A stretch of DNA of 64,000 nucleotides from Thozetella sp. PMI_491 (Eukaryota; Ascomycota; Sordariomycetes; Chaetosphaeriales; Chaetosphaeriaceae). Each line of letters begins with the position of its first letter. The stretch's first letter is position 1. The notes beneath the pieces were generated by a model that was not told where the DNA came from, made no database searches, and worked only from the letters and a program-made list of their open reading frames with translations. Both the position numbers and the translations under genes were made by a program. Shown in pieces: positions 22,622 through 33,848 of the stretch. The stretch lies in contig MU270048.1 of assembly GCA_021432635.1 (NCBI GenBank), forward strand, positions 558,001 to 622,000, written 5' to 3'.

Positions 22622-25600
22622 TTATATGGCTATCAGAGCATACACTAGGCCACCAATCGCGCAGGCAGTAAGATTGGGAAATGCAACAAGAGAGCCGGCG
22701 TTCGTAACGACCGGCGAGCCCCTAGATGCAGTCGCTGAAGGGCGAATAGGGTTCCTCGTGGAGCTACTGGAGAGTGATGGTGAAGAAGTTGGCTTATCGG
22801 GAGGCAGAGGCGGGGATGACGGCGAAGCTATACTGGCAACAACAGGCGGGGGTCGCGTCAATATGGACAGAGCAACCTGTGGGCTTGTTTGGTGAGATAT
22901 ACATGCGTGGCATGATAGACTTGGGGAATATCCCGGGACGACCGTCGTGTATGTGGTTTTCTCGCAACTACCGCAAGTCTGGAATGTGATGGTCTGGATT
23001 GTCTCTGTCACAGATGACCGGGATGTCTGTTCCGGGTTATTAATATTCTCGTGAATTGAAGGGACAAGGTTTTCTCTTACTACTGTGACCGTCAGTGTGC
23101 TACTTGGCTCAGGAGTCCCTAGGATGCATGGATAGCAAGGATAATTTGTGGTTGACGTTGCACAGATCGACCGCGTCATTGTAGCGAAAACATCCGTGAC
23201 TGTCTCGGTGACTGCCTGCATTTTAGTTTTGTGCTGGACACGGGTTTCGTGCTGCTTACTTGTTGCGTTGTCGGGGCAGACTTCAATCATCTCGACAATA
23301 TATATGATCTCTATGCCAATCCAACTGTCACACTCGCTTGAGGTCGACGGGAGGGGGGAGATGACACTCAAAGTCCGTGAAGAAGAGGACTTTGTATGTG
23401 TATGATGGCGAGAAGAGAAGATATGGCTGACTGAAGAGTGAAAGGTTGACTCAGGGGGGCAGATGGAGCCGGGCTCGGTCGGTTCTGTGGAAATATTGAT
23501 CCATGAGGTGGTCCGAAGGGCCGCAGGTGTAGTGGCCACCGGCAGGAGAGAGGAACGAGATAGACCAGAGGATACAGGAGCAGACGGACGGCTTGTGGAG
23601 GAGACGTGTGAAAGGTGAACCGACGAGGTGCTGTTTATCTTAATACTTGTCGTATATGAAGACTCCAGACTTGTTGTTACTATGATGGACTGGCCCACAC
23701 TGCTGGCAGGCGCTCGAGGGTTCGAGGTGGTATATGTTTGGTTCTGCTCTCCGGTAACCGTCTGAGATGAACTAGAACTGCTTAGAAGCGAAAGAGGATT
23801 TGGTACAGAAAGTATGGATCCCAGCAACGGAATTGATGAGATTTGAGAAGTTAGGATGGTAATTGTAACACCGGGCTGTCCCGGATTTGACACCAAAGAT
23901 GACCCTGGTTCACTGCTTGGGGGAGATTGTGGTGACAGGGTCAGGGATTTGCTCGTGAAGCTAGATGACTCCACTGAAGTGGTCTGTAGGAGACTACTAG
24001 GCTGTGATTGCGACTGTACGGGCAGCTGGCTACTTCCAGACCCCGGAGATAGAACTGACGAGTTGCCGAATGGTGCGGACGGCTGTACGGTGACGGTCTT
24101 CGGTTGCTTCACGGTCGTAGATGCGGGCTGTCTAGAGGGCTGGGTGGTTCCTGTGCCCAGGAGAAGTGTTGAATCTGTAGTTGACCGAAGTTGCTGCGTT
24201 GTGCCGTTTACTGTGCTGGGAGAAGGTTCAGTGGTAACGATGCTTGGTGGTGGTGGCCCAGGAGAGCCGGAGAGCTGCACACTGCCTGTCACTGGAAGGA
24301 TTGAGGATACCACAGATGAGCTAAGAGACTGAATTGTCCCATTCAGGAACCCGGAAGGAGAAGAGGTGGTTGAGAATAGAGTCAAGGTGCTAGGAGGCAG
24401 ATTGATCGAGTTGGACGGAGAGGTCAGGTCAGAAGAGAGGCTAACTGTGGGCAAGGGCAGAGATGAGGCAATAGTCTCCGTGCTAACAGCAGACCCCGGA
24501 CCCGTGGGACCCGTTGCATTAGTCGGAGGAGATAATATAATAATAGAAGACAGTGGTTCAGACGGAACGGGAGGGTTCAGGGTAATTGTGACAGGCGGCC
24601 GGGTTCCCACAGTTGTGCCATTCGCCGGGGGCAGGGGCAATATCGAAATCGGCGAGATAGACGGGAGAGGAGGTACCACTGTAACAGTAAAAGGAGGGAC
24701 TGGTGGGGAGATAAATGAGCCTGGTGGAATTACAGTTACATTTGCGGGTGGTGTAAGTGAGGATGGGGTAGAAGAAGTGGACAGGGCAGGCGAAGTATTC
24801 TCGGGTGTACTTGAAGATTCAGGAACCATGATCGTAATAGTTACCGAAGTTTCTGGTAGAGACGTTTGGGAAGTAGAAGGATGGGTTATGGTGATATTAT
24901 GTGGAAGAATCTGTGAAGTACTTCCTATGCTAGAAGTGAGGTCTTCTGGCGGCAAAGTAGAGGCGGGCAGAGGCGGAACCGTCAGGCCACTTGACGGGCT
25001 TGTAGTTGAACTGAAGAAAGAAGCCACTGCTGTCGTTGGCAAAGTTCCGTTAGAAGCCGGAGGAATAAATGAAGACGAAATGGTAAGGGTCGTTGAGACG
25101 CTCGCTGGCGTACTTGTCGTGTTATTCAACGTTGCGGTTGGCACTGCCGCCGAGGAGTTCGGGAATAGGGTTAGAGTCGGAGTCGAAGGCAGAGAGCTAT
25201 GCAACTCGTTAGCGAGGCAGTTGTTTCTCCGCTGCTAGAAGCCACATGCCTAGAATTTGAAAAGCGGACAGTGCTAGATATGGTCGATGAGCTCGAGCTG
25301 TTCGAAGGCGCCGGGCTGCAAACGCCGGGGCCCAACACTCCGTTCAAGCATCGACAAGTTGCGGAGCAGAGATTCCCCGGGGTCCCATTGAGGTCGCCAT
25401 TGTCGCATTCCTCGCCGAACTCAGGCTGTGTGATGTTGTTACCGCAGCCCAGGGGCGTAACCCCGCGAGCAATAATATAAGGAATGCCCATTGTCCCATC
25501 CGCAAATGATTGCTTCCCGACCCCTGTGGCGTTCTCGGCGATGGCTAGAGGGACAAATGCATTGGGCTCGATAGTCGGGTATCCGGAGAAGACCTCGTGC

Positions 25601-26251
25601 ACACTGCAGGACCAGTTGCTCAGAGAGGTATCGTTGACCCTGGTCAAGGCTGAGGCGTTGGCAACGAGGTGGGCGGCATTGTAGCAGCTGAGATCGCCCC
25701 TGACGTTGAAGGTACCGAACTCGGACAGGCTCGAGACCGTTGCGTTCTCGAAAGCACCATAGTAGCATGAAAGAGAGAAGTACAACCCCGTGCCCTTGGT
25801 TCCCGATGCTGCAAAGCTTATCGTATCCTTCATCAAATCGGCAGCCCCCGGGCGAGACTTGGCGTGGTACGAAGGGTCTGTTCCGATGAGTACGACATTT
25901 CCCTGTACGGCGGGCGACCAAGTCCCCTTCGTATCATCCAGGAAGTCGATGCCGCTCAGTCTACCGCAATAGGGATCAGGCACAATTATGGCTCTGTACT
26001 GAGCAAAATCGGCCGTGGTCAAGTTGTACCACTCCGACGCGTTCTTGCAGACATAAGCTGGGATCGAGGACATTAGGCCAAACCTCATGTCTCTCCTGAG
26101 GAGCCACTTTACCTGTCAGGCCTACTGCACGAATCTGTTGATATTCCACATCTGTCATGTTGAAGGGAAAGAGCAGGTCGGCTTTTCCCGCAGCATAGCT
26201 GAGGCCGGCCAGACTGGCGACGGCCAGAAGCCTCCATGGGGCGGTACGCAT
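22622..26251 (-). CDS. Large Ser/Thr/Pro-rich secreted wall protein, likely GPI-anchored
   Basis: Predicted cell-surface glycoprotein of about 1,180 aa on the minus strand. Exon 1 (26251-26113) begins with a signal peptide (RTAPWRLLAVASLAGLSYA), and a 55-nt intron (26112-26058, gtaaag..cccag) joins it to the next exon, restoring GLTAYVCKNASEW-YNLTTADF. The N-terminal domain (about 20-320) has AIIVPDPYCG, VVLIGTDPSYH, many N-glycosylation sequons and a Cys-rich end with GEECDNGDLNGTPGN and CSATCRC. This kind of N-domain occurs in fungal secreted proteins, but I cannot name it. The rest is a mucin-like region of about 850 residues, ending in a hydrophobic tail (LTACAIGGLVYALIAI) that fits a GPI signal. 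The two parts are in different frames, so a second intron should lie between about 25300 and 25190; a CTAAC branch point followed by ttgcatag (25200-25190) is the best acceptor, but no donor is convincing. A genuine frameshift or two separate genes remain possible. Confidence 0.7.
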
Positions 26252-29200
26252 CGAGAGGGCAGGGAATGGAGGAAGCTATTAGGGATTCCGGTGCTTTAAG
26301 TCTGTAAAATGAATGGGAATGGCCACGAGTATGAGATCTCTCTCGAAAGGAGGAAAGGAAGAGGGCGAGAGAAGGCGGGACAGCTCCTACTACTTACGAG
26401 ATAGAAGATGCCTCGTGGATTTACAGACCGGCTCTCTCGACCCAGACGTCGAGATTTAAGGGCATAACCTCAAACACCCAAAAGCCGCGGGTTCATGTTC
26501 AACTTCAAGCATTACACAGATGAGATTAACAGCATCCACCCGCCTCCGTGGATGCTGGCTGGCGACATTGCCTGGCGATGATCATTGGGGCATGTCCTCG
26601 GCGCTATGGCTCGATGGCAAACAGGTCTTGAGTAGGACATCTTGAATCAGAGGAATCAGAGGCTTGCTGTTAGCAGAAACACCTGACCTCCTTCTCTAGC
26701 ATGAGGCGGCGATGTGAAGGCCACACCCTGGCTTCCTGCGTCTTGCCAGGCAGTCGGGCATCGCCCATGCCCGATGGTCTTAACCTCTCCTCTGATTCCC
26801 TTCATAAGGGCCGGTTAGATATTTGAGAAACTCTATCCGGGAGGCGTACTTGTGAGATATTCTGTGCCCAGACGCAATCTCGGATCCAGACTGCACCACC
26901 TAAGCAGACTAACAGTCTGGCGGCTGAGGTGGCTACCTTGGGTAGTGGACGAGCCGACCTGGCATTTGCTTTGAACACAAACATCGACAAGCAGCCGGGA
27001 AGGAGTCCCTCAGGTGCGGAGAATTGTAAGACGCAATATCAACATGTAACCTCAAGCCATGGTCCTGCTGCACACGGTCAAAGTGCCTCGCCTCCCGCAA
27101 GGCAGAGCAGACTAGAGGGAACAAGAGACTGCGGCGCAAGACAAAGCTCCCATGGCTGGTACAAGGCGAACCCGTCACACCTGCATATTACTGCAGGATC
27201 GTGGCCAACAGCAAGCGATGGCAGCACCAACCAGCGAAGTATCTCGTGTCACATTTCGAGTCGTGCGGGTTACTGAGACGCAATTAGGGGCAGAGAGCGG
27301 CCGAGAGGGAGGGCGCGGGCCTTCTTTCCCGGTGAGATGCGCCTAGTCCGTAGTGCTAGGAGTCACCGAGATGGAATGGCGGGAAGCCGCACTACGGAGG
27401 CGGCTGCGTAGCCATGGCTTGCGATGCCAAGGCAAGTGGCGTGATGAGGTGAGTTCCCTTTGCAGCCAGAGAGGAACCCGACGCGGGCACAACTTTCAGG
27501 CCGGAGAAGCCAGCCAACGAAAAAAAGTTGCAACGTTCTACGAGCCGCCCCGGATTGGACGGCTGCGTCTGCGAATGGTGGCGGCGCGGGTTGGAGGGCA
27601 GCGGGAGCGAGGAAGAGGGAGCCCAATAGCCGTTCGAGCTAGACTAGGGGTGACACGAGACAGAGGAGCGTGGTGTGGAAGTTACGACTACGAAAGGAGA
27701 AGGTTCCGGCGTTGTGACTACCTGGCTTAGGTAGGCACACGCGACACGAGCTCTCGCCGAGATGGGTGCCCTTCCTTAGCAGGTCCCTACCTCTCAGGTG
27801 GCCCGGCGCTCGCCTTGCTCCCTGCATAGCTGGTGGCCCAGGAGAGGATAGCGCAGCACCGTTTTCGTTTCGTAGCTGGGGCGGCAGGCAGAGGCAGCGG
27901 TCGAGCATGGGGAGGGTAGAAGTGCAAGCTAAGCGCGTTGGTTGGTGGGAACCCGGTAGGGGCGGGACGGCGATCTCAAACACGATGTTTTGTAACCTTC
28001 GGTCAGGGACGAAAGCAGGGAAGTCGCCACGGCCGGGAGGAGCTGCCCCAAGCATGGTTGGTCCCCCGTGTTGAAAGAGTGGGCCGCGCGACAAGCGCTG
28101 CAGCTCCTTTGCAGCTCCCAGGGGTGGCTATGGCGCGCTGGAACCGTATTCTCTCGAGTCCAGTCCCAGCCCTATGGCTCCTGCCTTGTTGCCAGGGGGC
28201 CCCCCGGCCGCAGGCCCTGCCCGCTAGTAGAAAAAATTTGGGTCTATTTTGAGGCTAGGGCCGCTTAATCCTCGCCTGACAGAATGCTATACCTCCCCTG
28301 CTAAAAAGTCGCGATCCGATGCTTATTTTCGTACCTGCAGCTCGTATTCCAGGACATCTCAGCTGTCTTTCGATGACGTCGCCGCCGGGTTATGGGCATG
28401 GGCGCACCCTCTGTGGCATCTCGACGTTTTTTCTCGAGCAAAACAGTCATCAGCTTACCCTCTCTGCCTGCCCACCTGCACGTGGGCGTTGCGACATAGT
28501 AGGAGGGTCAGCAGCCCGCGCCAGACGTGTCGGATCTGAGGGCTGCAACGTCCAAAGTAAAAGAAATCCAAAAAAAAATATTCTGCCTGGTCGACAGGGG
28601 AGGTCCAAAAAAAAAAAAAAAAAAAAAAACTCCTGCCAAGCCTGGAGTGATAGCCTGATGCAGTGTGAGTTCGGCTTTATATTCCCAGTCGGCAAGGAGG
28701 CCGGGGCTGTCGGAAGAGACCGAAGACTTGCATGGCGACTGGCGGCGCGGGCGAGTATCTCAGAAGCCCCCACGCGGCACTTGACACACCGGCCAGCAGT
28801 GCTCACTCACTCCAGTCAGGTCCGCAGCAAACTCCTCCATGTATCGTCTCGTGTCATCAATATGGTCGTTAGTGATGTTATCGGCCTGTGGAGGGGAGGG
28901 GGGAGGGGCCATTGGCGCCATCTCCCCCATACCACCGCTGCAAGTCAGTCATGCAGGCCGGGCCCTTGGTAGCGCCATGGAGACTGTCACCCCTGCTCCG
29001 TCCCCTCCCTCGCCCCGGGACAAAGGCGATTTGTCACGACTCTAACCGATCGTACATGGTTCCGGCCGGGCATTGGCTCATCCCTCGTGCCAGGGCAGGC
29101 CTACTTGTCGTGTAGATCCCCTCCGCGGCTCTCTAGTCGCCGGTGAGTCGGCCGACGATGCGCTCTTGACGCTACCCGAGGTTTGGGCCACAGCCTCCAC

Positions 29201-29398
29201 CGAAATGCGGATGGGAACACGAGCTCGAATGGCCTCCTCTTGGTCGTTAGGGGCAGCATGTATATAACTTGCCCTCGAGCAGGTCAGCAGGGATGGACCT
29301 GGGATGACAACGACTGTGATCTGAGGTCTTGACAGCATCTGCTTGACGCCTGGTTCTTCGCACGAGTAGACTCCAGCCATCCAATGCATGTCGTTCCC
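26252..29398. other. Long gene-free region with homopolymer tract
   Basis: About 3.1 kb without a supportable gene. Open frames between 27350 and 29100 are long only because the region is GC-rich; they lie on both strands in the same place and lack domains or splice logic. An A-tract of 23 bases spans 28607-28629, preceded by a shorter A-run at about 28570-28578. GC content changes from about 27350 onward compared with the flanks. Confidence 0.5.
28607..28629 (+). repeat. Poly-A tract, 23 nt
   Basis: Uninterrupted run of A, isolated in otherwise GC-rich intergenic sequence. It is preceded by CTGGTCGACAGGGGAGGTCC and followed by CTCCTGCC. It could be a poly-A remnant of an old retroposed copy, but no coding or target-site duplication signature is seen next to it. 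Confidence 0.8.
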
Positions 29399-30708
29399 AT
29401 GGGGCAACAAGTATCACGGAGTATGTTCGACAACCTCTTGACCAAGACTCATGTCGGGCACGCCTTGCTGCAGCCGGACGAGACGCACAATGACATACCG
29501 ATAGTATGCCATCATATCCCCTCTGCCCTTTGCCCACGAGACCTTTAGCTAACCAAGGCAGGCCCTTGCGACTCTTGTCTTCCTCGATGCGAGCCCAGCG
29601 CAGCTCCAATCTGTCTACGAGCTCAAGAAGGATGGTCTACAGCCATGGGTCATGTCTCCAGAGCGAATCACCGATCGGGTGACAGTGGCGAGATTCTTGG
29701 GAGACGAACGGTCTGTCTATCTTTGCCCCTGTCACCAAGCCCTCTTTGCTCATCCTGCTGCGCAGCTTCCAACGGGCCTATATGGACTACTTCAGCATGG
29801 AGAATGGCAGACTGCTGGGGAACTCCAAGTCACTAGCTTTGTCTTACCTGCTCTCTGATAACAATCCCATGATCTATGGCCTCTTTGGCGGCTTCGGACA
29901 GCCTCTGGTCTACCTCAGCGACGCCATAGAGCTCCAGAGTGCGGTTTTGGTCGTCGAGTCGCTGGTCCTGACCGCCGTGGACTGGAGTGGGCCGATATTC
30001 GATCTCCTGAGTCACCCACAGCTGAGCACCCCTGCTCAGGAGTCGCTGCCGCCGGAGGCCATCTTCGCTCGGGTCGCGTACGATGGGCGCCTTGGGGGTC
30101 TGATGAAATCGGGCCCAGGCTACCACAAAGTCTCCCAGATCTTATCCAACGAAAATGCGAAGATGGTGATACTCGACTATACTCATCAGCTCGATATCAG
30201 GAACCTCCCGAGGCTCCTCAACCAGCTAGCGCGCCTCTCGGTCCTGTTGCTCTGCGGTGCCCACAAGGCAGATCAACCAGCCTTCGACTACTACCTGAGC
30301 TCGCTCCCGACCTTTGTATGCAGCCTCAAGATCCTCCTCGAAAGCTTCCAGGACAGCCCGTACAAGGTGGCTCTCGTGCGGGGCGTTTGGCTTCTCATTC
30401 TGCTCTCCTATGTCACCCAGCTCCGACCGATTGTTGACCCTTCTCTCATCTCGGCCACCGAAGTCGCCCGAGAAGACCTTAGCTGGGAGAGCGTCTTTGC
30501 CGAATTCCACAGCCAGCCCGAGGTTGTATTTGGCAAGTACAGAGATGCCCAACTCCTTCGGTGCCTGCGGAGCCTGCAACAGCTCGGCAATGCGCTCGGA
30601 GCGGACGAGGCCTTCTACCTTCAGGCGGCCTGGAAGTTGATCCGGCAGTGGAAAAGATGGACGGGGCTAGGACATGACCGCGAAGAGCTGCTCAACATCC
30701 GACTGTGA
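29399..30708 (+). CDS. Questin-oxidase-like protein (DUF4243)
   Basis: Member of the DUF4243 family, which includes questin oxidase and related ring-cleaving or Baeyer-Villiger-like enzymes of fungal aromatic polyketide pathways, though many members are orphans. Three exons, 29399-29503, 29562-29710 and 29766-30708, give 398 aa. Intron 1 (58 nt) has a textbook GCTAAC branch point and restores ALATLVFLDASPAQLQSVYE. Intron 2 (55 nt) joins FLGDER to FQRAYMDYF, which is the conserved LGDxRYYxxYLxFF box. Later landmarks are LFGGFGQPLVYLSDAIELQ with the family's HLGYGxEF-like position, SLVLTAVDW, FDYYLSSLPTFV, and VTQLRPIVDPSLI. Without intron 2 the gene looks frameshifted; with it the frame is open. 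The usual FHNHL-HH motif near the N-terminus is only weakly kept here (HVGHALLQPDETHND), so activity is uncertain. ATG at 29423 is an alternative start. No polyketide synthase or partner enzyme lies nearby. Confidence 0.82.
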
Positions 30709-31231
30709 CTCGGAATGGCACTGGTGCCAGCAGCTCCGCTTCGGTCATGTCAGCAGGCTGGACATGGGTCTCACTTGTTTCATTCTCGTCCTTGTTCTAT
30801 GTGTCGATACTGCAGGGCAGGGAGTAAGGTTTAGCTGCATATATTCGGGACTATACCACATATATCACCACCTAGAAGTTTAACTAGAGCAAGATACCCC
30901 TGTACTTTAGAAAACGCATGTTTGTCCCATGCTTAGTTTCTCACAACACCAGTCTGGGAAATATATTTAATGCCGCTAGCCATGAGGTGAGCTTATTCTT
31001 TAGCATAAGCTCCTAAGTTTAGTTCATATCTGGAGGACCTGCTATCAACCACCGTCACCCCGATTGCACCGCTAAGGACCACCGCCCATACCCAGACTCG
31101 GACTGCTCTCGTCATCATCTTGTCCAGGTCTACCAGACTGAAGCTGGACACCTCGGCAGCCAGGCCCGGTTGTCTCATAGCGTTGAAATGTAAAGTATCA
31201 GTAGTAGACCGGATCTCTATAGCTGTCGCCA
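30709..31231. other. Convergent 3' region of DUF4243 and ankyrin genes
   Basis: Expected to hold two 3' UTRs. AT-rich near 30830-31000, consistent with polyadenylation regions. No gene is seen. Confidence 0.5.
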
Positions 31232-33848
31232 TTATATCGTGCTGCCTGGATCTTCCCCTGGTAATTCGACGGGAGGGTCATCTAAGGCGCCAGCTGGGAG
31301 CTCAACCGGAGGCTCGTCTACGGGGACAGCTGGAAGCTCAACCGGCTCGCTGGAACGCTTATCCAAGAGAGGGGCATCCGCAGTAGCATCTCCAAGCTCG
31401 ATTGCTGGGGTCCCAGGCGTCGCAGGAGATGCGTCAGTTTCGGAGAGAGAGATTGTAGAAACGTCGGGCAGCTCAACGGGCACCGGAGGCGGCTGAAGGC
31501 CCCTCAAAAGCTCCACAATCTCCGGGCTCCCGTACACTTCGGCAACCTGTAGCGGCGTCTGGCTACTGCGATCCAGGCCGTTAATATCGGCCCCGGCATC
31601 GACCAGTATCTGTGCGAGGCTTGTGTTTGAGGTCCTCGCTGCCCGGTGCAGCGGCATCGCGCCGTACTTATCGGCGAGGTTCACCGAGGCTCCCCGCTCT
31701 ATGAGGAGGGCCGCCGTTTCTAGCTTGTTCTCGCGGATCGCGCGCGAGAGGAGGCTTTGGTTCTCTCCGTCCACGCTGTCTATGTCTGCGCCGGACTCGA
31801 GCAGCGCGTCCATGGCATCTGTAAGCAGCCACTCGGCCGCGGCGTAGAGGGCCGCTTGCCTGCTGAACACCTCCGGGTTCTGCTCCGTCTGGAACAAGAT
31901 GAGCGGGCCGAGGATTTCCCTGTTATGATAGTGCATGGCAATTCCCAGGGCCGATCGGCCGTCTTCGGTCCGCGTAGCTTCCAGGCGAGCTCCGTGATCT
32001 AAGAGCAGGCCCACCACCCTAGCGTGCCCTTTTTCGGCGGCGATGTGAAGCGCTCGATCTCCTTGCTTCGTGACCACCTCAGTCGATGCATAGCGGTCGA
32101 GAAGCACCTCGACTACCTCGCTGTGGCCAAGAGAAGCAGCGTGATATAGAGCGGTTTTGCCCTCGGCATCCTGCAAGTTGATGAACGCCCCAGCATCGAC
32201 AAGGGCATCCACAGCATCGAAGTAGCCTGCGGAAGAAGCAAAGATGAGTGGCGTCTTCCCTGCTGAGGTAGGCTCGTTCACTTGGGCTTTGTGAGAGATG
32301 AGCATGTTAATAGTGGCAAAGTGGCCCCCGTGGGCTGCTAGGTGTATCGGGGACTGCAGCTTGAGGTTCTGGTAGTGGACGTCCGCTCCGTGGTCCAACA
32401 AGATGCGCACGGCTTGCTCATGCCCACCTTGTGATGCTGCTAATAACGGAGTTTGGCACTTCTCGTTGGCAAAGTTAACGTCGCCGGCGGCACCGTGCTG
32501 AAGGAGCAACTCCAGACTGGATGCGTGTCCCCGGGCTGCGGCCCAAAACACAGCAGTATTGTTCCCTGGCCCCCGAAGCCGTGGATTTGCGTTCGCCGCC
32601 AAGAGCATCTTTAGCATACTATCCTCACCCGCATAGGCGGCTGCTAGGAGCGGTGGCAGGTCTTTCCCTATGCACTCATTGAGAGCCCAGCCGAAGCCTC
32701 GGTCGAGAAATGCCTGCATCACCTGTTCCCGGCCTAGATGCGCTGCCAACGAAAGCGGGGTTTTATTTGCATTTGGCAGCGTCCCGTAAGGATTCAGTGG
32801 GAGTCCGAGGGGAGTCTGGCCAGCGTCCATCAGGACCGGCAACCGTGCCAGGTCGTTGTTTCCCACGGCATAGTGCAGTTCGTGATGGACAAACTCGACG
32901 GCAATTCTCTGGCTGGGAGCATAAGGAGTGGCAGGCCACGATCTACGCGTGCCCGCAGGCCGCGCGCTTCCCGGTCGCGTTTCCATGGGTACCGGCGGTC
33001 CTTGAGGGGGAGGGGAAGGAGCAGGAGCAGGAGCAGGAGCAGGCACTGATGTTGACCTCCAACGTTCCTGGGGCGTTTTACTTGGCGCCGTACCCGCGGA
33101 TGCCTGAGGGGATGAAGGGGCTGACTGTCCACTTTTCATCCCGTCTAGATCGGGGAACTTGGTGTTCTGGTCTAGCATGTCCTGAAGGCTAGGTGCTACT
33201 GACTCCTGACTCTGTGCTGGCGCACGCCTGACGAGACTGGGCCGAGAATCCTTTGCTATTGTCGCTGTTCTGCGCAGCGCCGACAATCCGGGTGACGGTG
33301 ACTGGAATTTGCGCTGAATGTCATCCACTTTGGCCCTAGGGATACCTAGTCAGTCTTTGCTGGACGATTCCCACGAGGAGCAGGACCACTAACAACTGGA
33401 TGATTTGCATCAAAAAGGCCAATGATGACCGCTGATCCCGGATCTGTACCATAATCACCATCAAGTCTTTCTGAACCCACATGAATCGTAGCCGCCACGA
33501 AACGCTCCGCGACCCTGCCCCATCGCCGCTATGGAGCTTCTCCAACTCCGAGCCGAGCAAGGCGAACGACCGAGCCATGGTGATATTGGTAGCATTAACG
33601 CACTGGAGGATGTGTTGTTTCGCCTGGCCACCCTGCGATGCCGTGGACAGCACATCTTGCCTCGAGCGTAGCAGGCTCTCGAGCTCGCCAAGCCCGGCTG
33701 ATGTCAAGTGGAACTCATTGGATAGCTGCTGTACTGCGTCGGGGACACGCTCGAATCTCTGCTGGAGCGCGATGAGGCTTTGCGTTAGTTTCATCGATGC
33801 AGCAAACAGAGAAGCTACACCGGTCGCGATCGACAAGGGCTCGCACAT
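31232..33848 (-). CDS. Ankyrin-repeat protein with fungal N-terminal NLR-type domain
   Basis: Two exons on the minus strand, 33848-33397 and 33335-31232, give 851 aa. The start MCEPLSIATGVASLFAASMKL followed by QRFERVPDAVQQLSNEF is the fungal N-terminal helical domain found in front of ankyrin, NACHT or TPR modules in NLR-like and related fungal proteins. A Pro/Ala-rich linker follows (APAPAPAPSPPPQ). Then about 13-14 ankyrin repeats run from about residue 330 to 770, recognisable from repeated units such as GKTPLIFASSAGYFDAV, GKTALYHAASLGHSEVV and GDRALHIAAEKGHARVV. The C-terminal 80 residues carry a Pro-Val-Glu-Leu-Pro repeat. The intron is the weakest point: donor gttgtt at 33396, acceptor ccctag with a CTGAC branch point, 61 nt; it joins MQIIQ to AKVDDIQRKF and keeps the frame. 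There is no nucleotide-binding domain. Likely a protein-interaction scaffold; target unknown. Confidence 0.85.

Noticed and set aside
24366-25238. 290-codon open frame on the plus strand
   Set aside because: It is the exact antisense of the Ser/Thr/Pro-rich region of the wall protein gene; its Gly/Val/Glu-rich composition is the complement effect.
27350-28300. Possible GC-rich gene on either strand
   Set aside because: Open frames overlap on both strands, lack domain-like sequence and have no coherent splice structure; GC content alone explains them.
29700-29770. Apparent frameshift in the DUF4243 gene
   Set aside because: A 55-nt intron with GT..CAG borders (29711-29765) restores the conserved LGDER-FQRAY motif, so the gene is intact.
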